Of a stretch of DNA of 64,000 nt, positions 20,901-24,962 are shown piece after piece. The position numbers and the translations under genes are program-made. The DNA is taken from assembly GCF_900185725.1 (NCBI RefSeq), contig NZ_FYAU01000014.1:186001-250000 (forward strand). The letters run 5' to 3'. The notes under the pieces were generated by a model. It did no database searches. It was not told the DNA's origin and saw only the letters and a program-made list of their open reading frames with translations. Each line of letters opens with the position of its first letter. Within the stretch, counting starts at the first letter, position 1. This DNA is from Stappia sp. TSB10P1A. GTDB taxonomy: Bacteria; Pseudomonadota; Alphaproteobacteria; Rhizobiales; Stappiaceae.

Positions 20901-23628
20901 GCCGCCGCCCGCGCCAGCCGCTGCCGCCGTCGCTGCACCCGCTCCGAAGTCCGACGAGCCGCCCGCCGTCGCGATCATCGGCGCGTCCGGGGTCTTCCCG
21001 AAGGCCGGCGATCTCGACGCCTTCTGGCGCAACATCCGCGAGGGACGCGACTGCATCGAGGAGATACCGCCCTCCCGCTGGGATGTCGCGCGCTTCTATC
21101 ATCCCGACCCGGCGCATCCCGGCTCGTCCTATTGCAAGTGGATGGGCGCCCTCGACGGGGTCGACCTGTTCGACGCCCGCTTCTTCGGCATCACTCCGCG
21201 CGAGGCGGAGTTGATGGACCCGCAGCAACGGCTGTTCCTGCAGGTCGCCTGGCACGCGATCGAGGATGCGGCCATCGATCCGCAGGCCTTGGGCGGTCAG
21301 AACTGCGGCATCTATGTCTCCTCCGGCCCGAGCGGCTACGAAGACCTGATCGAGGAGCGCAACGCCTACAGTCTGCTCGGCAGTTCCGGCTCGATCCTCG
21401 CCGCGCGCATGTCCTACCTGCTGGATCTTCGCGGCCCGAGCCTGTCCATCGACACGGCCTGCTCCAGCTCGCTGGTGGCGATTGCCGAGGCCTGCGAGAG
21501 CCTCGCTGCCGGCACCTGCGACATGGCACTGGCCGGCGGTGCCTGCGTTCTCATTGGCCCGAAGATGTTCATCGACACGTCCAAGGTCGCGATGCTGTCG
21601 AAGGACGGCCGCTGCTTCACCTTCGATGCCCGCGCCAATGGCTTCGTGCCGGGCGAGGGCGTCGGCGCCGTGCTGCTGAAGCGGCTGGACGACGCCTTGC
21701 GCGACGGCGATCCGATCCGCGCCGTCCTTCGCGGCTGGGGCACCAATCAGGACGGCCGCACCAACGGCATCACCGCGCCCAACCCGCAGGCCCAGACCGC
21801 GCTGATGCGCTCCGTGCAGGCCCGTTTCGGCATCGATCCGGCGACGATCGGCCTCGTCGAATGCCACGGCACCGGCACCCCGCTCGGCGATCCCATCGAG
21901 ATCGAGGGCCTGCGCGACGCCTTCCACGGCGTGCCGGCGGACGCGGACTGCCGCATTGGTTCGGTGAAGAGCAATATCGGTCATTGTCTCGCCTCTGCCG
22001 GTGTCGCCGGTGCACTGAAGGCAATGCTTTCCCTGGAGCAGGCCGAACGGCCGCCGGTGGTGAACTTCGACAGCCTGAACCCGCATATCTCGCTGAAGGG
22101 CACGCCCTTCGCGCTGACCCATGCGGCCGAGCCGTGGCCGGAGAAAGGCAGTGCGCCGCGCCGGGCCGCCGTCAGTTCCTTTGGCTTCAGCGGCACCAAT
22201 GCGCATCTGGTGCTGGAGGAAGCGCCGGCCCCGGCGAGGCCGCCGGCGTCGTCCGGCCCCTGGCTGCTGGTCCTGTCGGCGCGGGACCGCGAGCGCTTGC
22301 AGGACTATGCCGCCGGTCTTGAGCGCTTCGTGGCGGCGACGCAGGACCTTGATCTCGGCGCGCTGGCGCAGACGCTGCAGGTCGGGCGCACGGCCTTCGC
22401 CAGCAGGCTCGCCTTTGCCTTCGCCGGCCGCGAGGACCTGTTGCGTGCGCTCGCCTCGGTCGCGGCGGGGCATCCGCTCGCTGGGGTGCATGTCTCCGAA
22501 GGCGACCGCTCGGCGACCGCACCGTTCGAGGCGGACGCGGAGGCGAGGGCGCTTGTCGCGCGCTGGCTCGCCTCCGGCGACAGGGACCGCCTGTCGCGTG
22601 TCGGCGAACTCTGGGCCAAGGGGCTCGCCGTCGACTGGTCGGTGCTGCCGCCGCAAGGCCGCCTGCGACTGCCGGGCTATCCCTTTGCCCGCGAGCGCTA
22701 TTGGGTCGAGCCGGGCGAGAGAGCCGAGACAGCCGAGGCGGCAACCGTCGTGCCGCCCGCGCTGCAAGCCCATCCGTTGCTGGACGGCGCCGCGACACGT
22801 GGCGAGATCGCGCGCTTTTCCGTCTCGCTCACCGGCGATGAGCCTTATCTCACCAGCCATCTGTCCGCCGACCGGCGGCTGGTTCTCGGTCTCTTCCTGC
22901 CCGAGCTGGCGCGCGGGGCGCTGGAGCGGGCCGGTGGCAGCCCGGTCCACGGGCTGCGGCATCTGCTGTGGGGGGCACCGCTTGCCGTCAACGGCCACCC
23001 GAGGCATCTGACGGTCGTGGTCGGCCACGACGGGCAGGGGCTTCTCTATCGTGTCGTGGCGGACGGCGAGGAAGCCGCGCCCTGGCATTTCGGTGCGGCG
23101 GTCGCGGAGGATGAGCTTCCGCCACGGCCGGCTAGGGCGGAACGGCTCGCGCCCGCTGCCGGCACCGATCTTGGCGAGGCCTATCGCGCCTTCGCCGAGC
23201 GCTGCGCCATCCATTCGGGACCGCCCGCGCCCGAGGCCGCGAGTGTCGGGAGGGTGAGCCTTGCCGGGGATCGGCTCGTTGCCGAACTGCGGCGCCCGCG
23301 CGGCGAGGCGGGCTCGGCGGGCGCCATGCTGTTCGATCCGGCTTGGCTGGATGCGGCTTGGCGGTTGCTGGCCTTCCGGATCGGCGGTCATGCGGATGAG
23401 GCGGCGGTTGCCGCCCTTTCGGCACCCGTCGCGATCGAGAGCATGTTCGCCTGGGCGAGTGCCGGCGAGCGGGCCGTGCTTCATGTGGAGGGCGGCAACG
23501 GCCTCCCGCTGGTTCTTTCCCTTTACGACGACGAGGGCAATGCGTGCATGGTGATGCGGGACGTGCGGCTGGGATCGCCGGAGGCCGGCGGCAGCCGGAT
23601 CGGTCTGGCCAGGGAGGCGGCGCGATGA
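2941..23628 (+). CDS. Trans-AT polyketide synthase, modules 1-6 (6 KS, no AT)
   Basis: A 6,895-residue type I megasynthase. Domains (approximate residues): KS1 8-440 (Cys177), DH1 594-870 (His623, Asp787), KR1 885-1265 (Tyr1213), ACP1 (Ser1370); KS2 1457-1890 (Cys1629), degenerate DH 2055-2330, ACP2 (Ser2387); KS3 2467-2895 (Cys2633), KR3 2940-3285 (Tyr3242), ACP3 (Ser3388); KS4 3466-3900 (Cys3646), Ser-less ACP-like insert 3951-4019, C-methyltransferase 4170-4495, ACP4 (Ser4563); KS5 4644-5060 (Cys4807), vestigial ECH 5310-5490, ECH 5515-5780, ACP5a (Ser5817), ACP5b (Ser5924); KS6 6008-6430 (Cys6174), degenerate DH 6610-6880. The YPFARERxW-type motif after each KS linker and the absence of AT domains mark it as trans-AT. 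It starts directly with a KS, so a starter must come from another protein. The start follows GGAGG and overlaps the AT-ER stop; the stop overlaps the FMO start. The last module lacks an ACP, which is supplied by the next PKS. Confidence 0.96.
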   Translation: MSREGGKAPVAIIGVGLRLPGADRLATFGAHLAAGRSLISQVPASRWNAEELLGDPARGNRTSSIWGGFVEDADCFDASFFGISPREAAWMDPQQRFALEMAWHAIEDAGYRASDLAGSRTGVYMGVCHWDYAELLEKHLPHVDAYLPTGIAFSIIANRVSHFFDLQGPSITNDTACAASMTSIYEAVRALQGGECDMALAGGVNLIWSPNHFVAFSKAGMLSKTGRSNAFDDAADGYVRGEGGAVLLLKPLEQALADGDPIHAVIRGIGVNHGGRTNSLTVTNPRAQAALIKEVHREAGVAPDSVSYVEAHGPGTPLGDPIEISGLKEAFAALHAEAGTTPRAASCGIGSVKTNIGHLEGAAGVAGIVKVLIALAREDLPGNVGFTAQNRLIDLAGTPFHIQTEASPWPRIDGAPRRACVSSFGFGGSNAHVLIEEAPKVEAASAAGDGQVHLVPLSAADDERLQALLGELLEAVEAPDAPALADLAHTLRIGRDPLEARVAFLVRDRQELADALRARLGGIAHPAVVDAGASADGGVLHDLAARWAAGETIEWTTAGLPKGRRVRAPLYPFARERHWMDESLGVKDDRPAPHPMIRRNISGFAGPVFESSLRGPELFWADHRVRGRQILPGVAALELARAAADLAGAELGGTFALEDVVWSRPIAARETPVTVETHLTRQADRRIGFEIRDPGGQGANVRGTLSPVVEASPSVPVLSALQVEMREDVPVALCYERLQASGVDHGPAFRALARVGRGGGRVLAQLKLPRRLHPTLAALPLHPVMLDAAIQAWIALDEAGPLGAAVPFACRRVVVHGACEPMMWALVTERAPARATAAVRHLDIHMLDRDGNLRVALEDLALRIVASEEAPAEASGDEVADELPLVLAESHWRPAPTDTGNAAGRDVSVLLAGFAEVNFARNFARNLSEASGQSVSVLAAGPEGDPAAAAAGLFNALHARIVEAMREKPRRPRHFLVLAPESLSHSVTAPLAALLRTAATENPKISGTLVRIEGPPDTGRLAGILRREVGAADTFTELRHRADGTREALRIDPVDLPAGRRQMQLDPHGAYWITGGAGGLGLILAGWLAARGARNIVLSGRSAQEGSRFEALRQSGAAVTYAVCDMGDTAAVEDLAQRIAREIGPLKGIIHAAGLLDDGYILTQAGRDFAPVFAPKLAGTLNLDRATRTAPLDFMVLFSSVAARFGNAGQAAYAGANGFLDGFAIERAEMVARGERRGRTLAVAWPLWAEGGMSVDRPTLEAMERRFGTVPLPSAAGLAALERLLVAGQAPCATVLYGDTARIGAFLAEREGAEKQDAAAPSEAPQATGDDVALARQGALFVRDILADVLELDPARIRLNRKLEEYGLDSISIVETTNRLEERLGPLSKTLFFEYVDLEGVAGHLVENHRNALAAALAEDGLGEAVPPQKTAPAETIPARADPGPSVSQPNPETDSHAIAIVGLSLHVSGAATQDEFWEMLAGGIHGFRSYPQERWNHAALLHPERDVLGKTVVRTGCFLDDIDRFDPRYFRISQTEAELMSPEVRLFLQASVEAFENAGYSRETLQRRYSGDVAVIVGSMTNEYDLYGFQNMLMRGSPASGSYTGTVPNMVSYYYGFTGPSYFLDTMCSAASTCVHEAVHMLRAGRCEMALAGGVSLLLHPQKLIATSQEHFTTKSADVIRGYGLGAEGTILGEGVGALVLKRLCDAERDGDHIHGVIIGTGISNAGVRNGFTVPNPHQQAVAIERALDDAGIPADTVSYIEGHGSGTALGDPIEVKALTQAFRKHTDAVGACPIGTVKSNVGHLLGASGLAGIAKVVAQLDKGMLAPSLHAETLNPDIPFATSPFRVQRTLAPWLRPRRRDGHELPRRAGVTSIGAGGMNSHILIEEYRPRPRSSGQGGPELLVFSAMNQDRLVALVQRHLSWMEHHPEADLSDIAFTLQVGRTELPCRLALAASDLADARRRLAGFAAAPGAKGAWHYVRSILDGDPPEDAEQLAAALAARDLDQVADAWTHGATIDWFVLWRGREPRRVPLPTYPFEKIRCWYPEQPDAPSVVNPLGSRLKLHPFVGRNVSTLSGLRYETDIHLGELLDYVHTQGRRQTVLPMVAVEAVAALARIAGLPGPVSVEDLQVLGLPDWPAVKTLVLTLKPAGDAFLARVVAQGGEEAETPWLEARISSAGGPAGRIDVDGLKAASTEVLEHARIYGDLARNGLGFGPYLEGIARAFRLADGGLLCVLREDAPQQDWFRKTLALPSTALGAAWQALALLTAGGEPLALAGVSRSHLTGGDVAAVLCQPGSDGAYDLSFLDAAGGIVARCEGVAAVPLAEFAAASVSTPQPTKAVAQGSGETADRVAQELRRIAAGILKFNPDDVGPREPFHDLGFDSISLTRYAGEIGAAFGIELSPAIFFECEHVEALAEHLVRRHGIALSVETPPATPVRAAPLAAAPAPIISQPVASPAGKAPGGRIAIVGMAGRFPGSPDIDSFFDNLLAGRDLTRDLPIERYGEAYRTRVAAASFPRRGGFLSDIDRFDAAAFRISPAEAERMDPQQRLLLETAWHAVEHAGIEPSDLPKSTGVFVGVTSLDYAALLAAHGVAADGYVATGNSLAMVANRVSHAFDLNGPSEAIDTACSSSLVALLRAAQALKDERCDVALVGGVNLCLAAEGFEGPHNAGMLSPDGRCKSFGAGADGYARGEGVAVLMLKRLKDAERDGDRILGTIIGGAQNHGGRAGALTAPNAKAQAALVEEALAGIDPASIGYIEAHGTGTHLGDPVEVNGLKRAFANLTGHESVAQPYIGLGTVKSSIGHLEAAAGLAGVVKVLMAMQRGEVPPTLHCDEINPHVDLAGSPFRLVRTREAWPRRRDDTGTLLPRRVGVSSFGFGGTNAHVVLEEHLAEGPAQRPPLPPRCFAATRYWIPGSTPVSETLIFVPEWREQDAPAGRFADRRIVVACGVDIEARPGCELVSLPLGRGSPATRYAQAATHLLSLLRDLVRQPGEGRVLVQLALSPAREGALLAGLGAMLDTATLEDARIAGQVIELPEGAAPDHAARLLASEAGAPAGERIRYSSGRRFVRGWREVPTGGASFQWRPRGVVLVTGGMGRLGRLVARDIAQTAKGSVLVLTGSGPLDDAREAFLDELRALGAVAGYRQVDMGDADAVAGLVSHVIEVHGRLDAVVHCAGTLRDGHLAWKRDADLTEVLAPKVTGALALREACSGLDLEAFVLFSSLAGAFGNAGQADYAAANGFLDALAEQSGGRITAIGWPLWRDGGMAAGDEVQAALFERMGQRPMETEAGLSALHAILGAGHAQAAVIAGDGSRARRFFSRQEAPETLPSEPQAVTGGGAVSSQLLSRTTARLGELFAKVSGHPAGRIDPQAPLEDYGIDSLMITRLNSELGGIFEALPKTLFFQYRTLAAIAGWLAERQPDACRRWTGVTDVAIPVPAIAAAAKTAVAPSRAAPLSHAEPIAVIGLAGRYPGADTLDAFWENLRDGRDMVGEIPAERWDLAGFFEPDVDEAVASSRSYSRWGAFLQDFAGFDPLFFRISPRDAAAMDPQERLFLMCAWAACEDAGYTRARLKQVAGGREGANVGVFAGVTKTGYALHGPFRGEGGAMVRPATSFASVANRVSHALDLAGPSLPVDTMCSSSLTAIHEACEQLRAGHCAMALAGGVNLYLHPSNYVELCAAHMLSPSGRCHSFGAEADGFVPGEGVGCVLLKPLSRALADGDRIHAVIRGSAINHGGRATGYTVPSPAAQRDVVRAALEQAGLSARDISYIEAHGTGTVLGDPIEVDGLTQAFAPDTAETGFCALGSVKSAIGHLEAAAGIAGLTKVILQMRHGMLAPTLHAETPNPNLDLAATPFALQRQAAEWRGDGPRIAGISSFGAGGANAHVIVEDWRGEAPSAAPVTLPQAIVLSARTPEQLRAQAERLLAALRSGATAGAPAAPRAVAAGIADDLAAVLGVEVADIDPGESFDALGLERPELLALRRRLEERFPAARLPSLDRFASIETLAEALAAQGLSAESRTALPLDAVAYTLQVGREAFAHRLGIEAASVDELVARLGDWLAGKAGTGTYTGEAKGTDGLLATLRVDGVLQELAERAWQEGRLDKLLALWAEGIDIDWARLPRSTRPAIVSLPTYPFARDRYWLPQAEAPAGGELEHAINAAQGDARLEAEQDRLDRLVACVLAAQLARVPEGAVTQDLRRWYRAARELLAREDGETLSEDDAWSRWRACREEDGLAPQMRLAEASLTALPEILTGVRKATDVLFPQGSLELVEAVYKQNAVAARFSETLAKAAAKHVGASRPERPLRILEIGAGTGGTSEPVFAALAPLAGRITEYCYTDVSRAFLIHAERRYAGRVPGLRTALLDIEKPLAGQGVEAGRYDLVIAANVLHATADIVRTLKTVRETMAPGGVLLVNETSRATLFTHVTFGLLEGWWRFTDGERRIPGTPSLAPESWAQALREAGFDWIAGSGEVERRLGQQLFAARAAGMAAQAAAPAERPAATPVPASRPQAALSEPRHDLRGLLLRLVATTLNVAPESIDTTRSFADYGLDSILGAEFAHRLRKALGIPFDQTRLFDFASVGQLEAFLRREHADAIESLGSSADAPTMPLAAPAPAPAPVPAPVPARSVESALEPIAIIGASGRFAGSPTVEEFWRHLMAGDDLVGPVTRFDLAPHYRDVPEGSYGRHGSFIDGVDRFDAVFFGISGLEATWMDPQQRLFLEEAWKTLEHAGHAGADIVGSRCGVFVGCAHGDYQELFREQPPGQAFWGNTTSLIPSRLSYWLDLKGPAIAVDTACSSSLVAVHMACRSLREGECDMALAGGVFVQSSPRFFLYANQANMLSPSGRCAPFGAGADGIVPGEAVAAVLLKPLSKALADGDTVHGVILGSGTNQDGTTNGITAPSALSQERLMREIYERFGIDPASIAVVEAHGTGTPLGDPIEHAALARVHGGGQAGEKLLGSVKANIGHATTAAGIAGLIKAVWSLKHAMVPPVLHFGGGNPGIDFSQSPFRVNGEPLAFPASDGMPRRAAVSSFGFGGTNAHAILQEAPFQPQAASLLPSFLFVFSARNEALLRQLAERMAEHLETAADSETADIAHTLLVGRRPMAERLAIVADGTRDLATKLRAWLRGERAEGVQRASASPSGESGTAALADDCRRIAAALDASQGADGDAWRNGLERLAGAWVKGAKIDGAGLFGSGRRRVPLPASPLAGKSYWVTEAPKDAARQPLSRAVAAETPRIEPHPAPVASAEPALPIRLADPAALAGPYAVSARDRVPVVLAPLEVAIVSHAAQPPQETGGVRLAGDQDGVRQLELTGRWTEATRRELERALREAGEEEGLRVVVVQGGEAWNSSGAAAGGTITTALLDCPLPVVAVIDAPVAGDGAASALLADFVMRAEGATVSSLPDLPDGLPWQLAARRIERGVEAVAANRVEAAATELAASIAEAPREALVLLKAHMRKAMPQLVGAELTGSPERGRLEQLIREVGATSPPAMSSRRVPLATSVMELEAFPDGVVLLRMLERAGRNTFTTAFMDGIEEAFAAIAAMPEAKIVVLTGHDGYFACGGTSEGLTELQAGEARFTDRRIYSLPLACPLPVIAAMQGHGIGAGWSLGLYCDAAIFATEGLYHSNYLWYGFTPGAGATLIFPHRLGDDLGREVLFSAREYRGRELAGRAPHLDVLPAARVLDEALARAHALARQPKAELIAAKAEGAATVARHLDEVLEREFAMHQTTFIGNARVRARIAEKFGDVPPPRATIPSAGRADLRPTIRERLVASLAEDLMIDADEIRDAAGFLDLGLDSILAVTWIRKLNALFRIELPATAVYAHPTVGALADHVATLVPSSAVPQPVPAPAAPVVEVAPPPATGGADAHQAGIRERLVASLAEDLMIDVGEIRDDAGFLELGLDSILAVTWIRKLNALFGIDLPATAVYAHPTVGALTRHVADLAPVKAPAPLATPPATPAVSQIAAPPPPAPAAAAVAAPAPKSDEPPAVAIIGASGVFPKAGDLDAFWRNIREGRDCIEEIPPSRWDVARFYHPDPAHPGSSYCKWMGALDGVDLFDARFFGITPREAELMDPQQRLFLQVAWHAIEDAAIDPQALGGQNCGIYVSSGPSGYEDLIEERNAYSLLGSSGSILAARMSYLLDLRGPSLSIDTACSSSLVAIAEACESLAAGTCDMALAGGACVLIGPKMFIDTSKVAMLSKDGRCFTFDARANGFVPGEGVGAVLLKRLDDALRDGDPIRAVLRGWGTNQDGRTNGITAPNPQAQTALMRSVQARFGIDPATIGLVECHGTGTPLGDPIEIEGLRDAFHGVPADADCRIGSVKSNIGHCLASAGVAGALKAMLSLEQAERPPVVNFDSLNPHISLKGTPFALTHAAEPWPEKGSAPRRAAVSSFGFSGTNAHLVLEEAPAPARPPASSGPWLLVLSARDRERLQDYAAGLERFVAATQDLDLGALAQTLQVGRTAFASRLAFAFAGREDLLRALASVAAGHPLAGVHVSEGDRSATAPFEADAEARALVARWLASGDRDRLSRVGELWAKGLAVDWSVLPPQGRLRLPGYPFARERYWVEPGERAETAEAATVVPPALQAHPLLDGAATRGEIARFSVSLTGDEPYLTSHLSADRRLVLGLFLPELARGALERAGGSPVHGLRHLLWGAPLAVNGHPRHLTVVVGHDGQGLLYRVVADGEEAAPWHFGAAVAEDELPPRPARAERLAPAAGTDLGEAYRAFAERCAIHSGPPAPEAASVGRVSLAGDRLVAELRRPRGEAGSAGAMLFDPAWLDAAWRLLAFRIGGHADEAAVAALSAPVAIESMFAWASAGERAVLHVEGGNGLPLVLSLYDDEGNACMVMRDVRLGSPEAGGSRIGLAREAAR
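2962..7182 (+). other. PKS module 1: KS-DH-KR-ACP
   Basis: KS1 has Cys177 in an unusual TACAAS context, HGPGT in place of HGTGT, and the NIGH histidine. DH1 keeps HxxxGxxxxP (His623) and the DxxxQ aspartate (Asp787). KR1 has TGGAGGLG at 1074 and Tyr1213. ACP1 carries LDSI with Ser1370. Predicted output is an alpha,beta-enoyl chain, or a saturated one if the trans ER acts. There is no loading domain in front of KS1. Confidence 0.88.
7309..10236 (+). other. PKS module 2: KS-DH*(degenerate)-ACP
   Basis: KS2 keeps its catalytic Cys1629 (DTMCSAAS) and both histidines (GHGSGT, VGHL). The following hot-dog-like region (about 2055-2330) has His2096, but the HxxxGxxxxP spacing is shifted by one residue and the second-half aspartate is replaced by glycine in LGAAWQ, so it is probably not a working dehydratase. 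ACP2 has Ser2387. With no KR, the module should leave a beta-keto group unless a trans enzyme acts. Confidence 0.8.
10342..13224 (+). other. PKS module 3: KS-KR-ACP
   Basis: KS3 is canonical (DTACSSS with Cys2633, EAHGTGT, SIGHLEAAAG). The post-KS linker is unusually short and runs almost directly into the KR structural half. KR3 has TGGMGRLG at about 3099 and catalytic Tyr3242 after the Ser of FSSLAG. ACP3 has Ser3388. Predicted product is a beta-hydroxy intermediate. Confidence 0.88.
13333..16749 (+). other. PKS module 4: KS-[Ser-less ACP-like insert]-C-methyltransferase-ACP
   Basis: KS4 is intact (DTMCSSS with Cys3646, EAHGTGT, AIGHLEAAAG). Its post-KS linker is interrupted by an ACP-shaped segment (about 3951-4019) reading LGLERPELLAL where an active ACP has LGxDSxxxxxL; the phosphopantetheine serine is Arg3983. 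A SAM-dependent C-methyltransferase follows, with EIGAGTGG at about 4319-4326 and the AANVLHAT motif. ACP4 carries Ser4563. Predicted output is an alpha-methyl-beta-keto unit. Confidence 0.85.
16870..20838 (+). other. PKS module 5: KS-ECH*-ECH-ACP-ACP, beta-branching module
   Basis: KS5 is intact (Cys4807, EAHGTGT, NIGHATTAAG). Two crotonase-fold segments follow: a short, diverged one (about 5310-5490) and a full one (5515-5780) with YFACGGTSEG and the MQGHGIGAGW oxyanion-hole region, resembling the PksI/ECH2 decarboxylases of beta-branching cassettes. Both ACPs (Ser5817, Ser5924) have Trp exactly six residues after the serine (5823, 5930), the known mark of ACPs that accept beta-branches. 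No KR is present, so a beta-ketone is available for branching. Confidence 0.86.
20293..20829 (+). repeat. Tandem duplication encoding the twin ACPs of module 5
   Basis: Two copies of an about 216-base unit start at 20293 and 20614, a period of 321 bases (107 residues). The first roughly 48 bases of the units are identical, and most later differences are silent or conservative. The spacers between them are Ala/Pro-rich. The similarity indicates a recent duplication or gene conversion. Tandem ACPs are common in beta-branching modules, where they raise flux. Confidence 0.9.
20959..23625 (+). other. PKS module 6, first part: KS-DH*(degenerate), split module
   Basis: KS6 is intact (Cys6174 in DTACSSS, ECHGTGT, NIGHCLASAG). 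The C-terminal segment (about 6610-6880) is dehydratase-like in position but lacks the HxxxGxxxxP glycine, and its second motif reads LDAAWR with arginine for the Gln/His. The protein ends without an ACP. The partner ACP is at the N-terminus of the next PKS, and the FMO gene lies between the two halves. Confidence 0.82.
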
Positions 23629-24962
23629 GTGGCAAGATCGCGATCATCGGCGGCGGCCCGACCGGCATCGGCGTCGCGCGCGAGCTGGTCGAGGACGGGT
23701 TCGCCGTCGATCTCTACGAGGCTGAGGCCGATCTCGGCGGCGTGTGGAACGCGGAGGCCCCTTGCGGGCGCGCCTATGCCTCGCTTCACCTGATCTCGCC
23801 GAAATTCAACACCCAGGTGCCGGATTTCCCGATGCCGGAGGACTATCCGGCCTATCCCAACCATCGCCAGATGCTGGCCTATATCCGCGACTATGCCCGC
23901 GCGCATGGCGTCTACGAGCGCGCCCGCTTCAACGCCGCCGTCGAGCGGCTGGAGCCGCAGGCGGGCGGCTGGCGTCTGCGCTCCGCCGCCGGGCACGACG
24001 AGACCTATCCGCTGGTGATCGTCTGCAACGGATTGCAGCGGGTGCCGCGCTTCCCCGATACGGCGAACCTCGGAACCTTCACCGGCGAGGTGCTGCACGC
24101 CCGCGACTACAAGAGCGCCGAGCAGTTCAAGGATCGGCGCGTTCTGGTCGTCGGCGGTGGCAATTCCGGCTGCGACATCGCCGTCGATGCGGTGCGCACG
24201 GCCGCTTGCGTGCATCACAGCACCCGCCGCGGCTACTACTACCAGCCGAAATTCATCAACGGGAAGCCGACCCCGCAATGGATGATGGAGCTCGGCAACA
24301 AGTTCGCCACCCGCGAGGAGACGCTGGCCTATATCGAGGAAGTGTTCCGCTTCGCCGGCTATGACGGCGCGGACTACGGCTTGCCGCGCCCGGACTATCC
24401 GCTGGACGCGGCCCATCCGGTGATGAATTCGCTGATCCTCTATCACATCGGCCATGGCGGCATCGTACCGAAGGGCGACATCGTCGCGCTGGACGGCAAC
24501 ACGGTCACCTTCGCCGACGGCAGCAGTGGCGAGTTCGACACGATCCTCTACGCCACCGGCTACAGCCGCGACTTCCCCTTCCTTGACCGGGAGCTGCTGG
24601 AGTGGAAGGGCGAAATCCCGGACCTCTTCCTGCACTCGACCCCGCGCAACCATGACGGCCTGCTGTTCATGGGCTTCATCAACGCGGCCGGCGGGCTCGG
24701 CGACGGGCTGAAGACGCAAGGGCTCTTCGTGCGCAACTATGCCCGCGCTCTCTTCGCCCGCAGCGCCGGGCTCGAGCGCTTCCTGGCGGCGAAGAGGATC
24801 GACCAGCCGGATCTCGGGCAGGGCTATTTCATCGACAGCTACCGCCACCGGTGGGAGGCGGATCTGTGGAAGCTGCTGGCCCATATGCGCCGCTATCGCG
24901 ACATGCTGGCGGAGGGCGATCCGGCACCGGGGCGCGCGCTGACGGAGGCGCTGGCGCCATGA
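23625..24962 (+). CDS. Flavin-dependent monooxygenase (class B FMO / Baeyer-Villiger type) between the halves of split module 6
   Basis: A 445-residue soluble flavoprotein. The FAD-binding Rossmann motif GGGPTGIG is at residues 9-16, the FMO/BVMO signature FTGEVLHARDY at 152-162 (FxGxxxHxxxY), the NADPH motif GGGNSG at 177-182, and a C-terminal ATGYS motif. Its start overlaps the PKS1 stop, and its stop overlaps the PKS2 start, both as ATGA. Single FMOs of this type in trans-AT clusters act on ACP-bound intermediates; some, such as OocK of oocydin, insert oxygen next to a carbonyl (Baeyer-Villiger), others hydroxylate. The position inside a split KS/ACP module suggests it acts on the beta-keto intermediate on ACP6. 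An N-oxygenase or a tailoring hydroxylase acting on the free product cannot be excluded. The start at 23625 gives the FAD motif its normal N-terminal position and follows GGGAGG. Confidence 0.92.
   Translation: MSGKIAIIGGGPTGIGVARELVEDGFAVDLYEAEADLGGVWNAEAPCGRAYASLHLISPKFNTQVPDFPMPEDYPAYPNHRQMLAYIRDYARAHGVYERARFNAAVERLEPQAGGWRLRSAAGHDETYPLVIVCNGLQRVPRFPDTANLGTFTGEVLHARDYKSAEQFKDRRVLVVGGGNSGCDIAVDAVRTAACVHHSTRRGYYYQPKFINGKPTPQWMMELGNKFATREETLAYIEEVFRFAGYDGADYGLPRPDYPLDAAHPVMNSLILYHIGHGGIVPKGDIVALDGNTVTFADGSSGEFDTILYATGYSRDFPFLDRELLEWKGEIPDLFLHSTPRNHDGLLFMGFINAAGGLGDGLKTQGLFVRNYARALFARSAGLERFLAAKRIDQPDLGQGYFIDSYRHRWEADLWKLLAHMRRYRDMLAEGDPAPGRALTEALAP

Noticed and set aside
18664-23484. 1,606-codon open frame on the minus strand inside PKS1
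   Set aside because: It is antisense to KS5-KS6 and the ECH region, has Arg/Gly/Ala/Asp-rich low-complexity translation and no recognisable domain; long antisense frames are expected in GC-rich third-position-biased PKS DNA.
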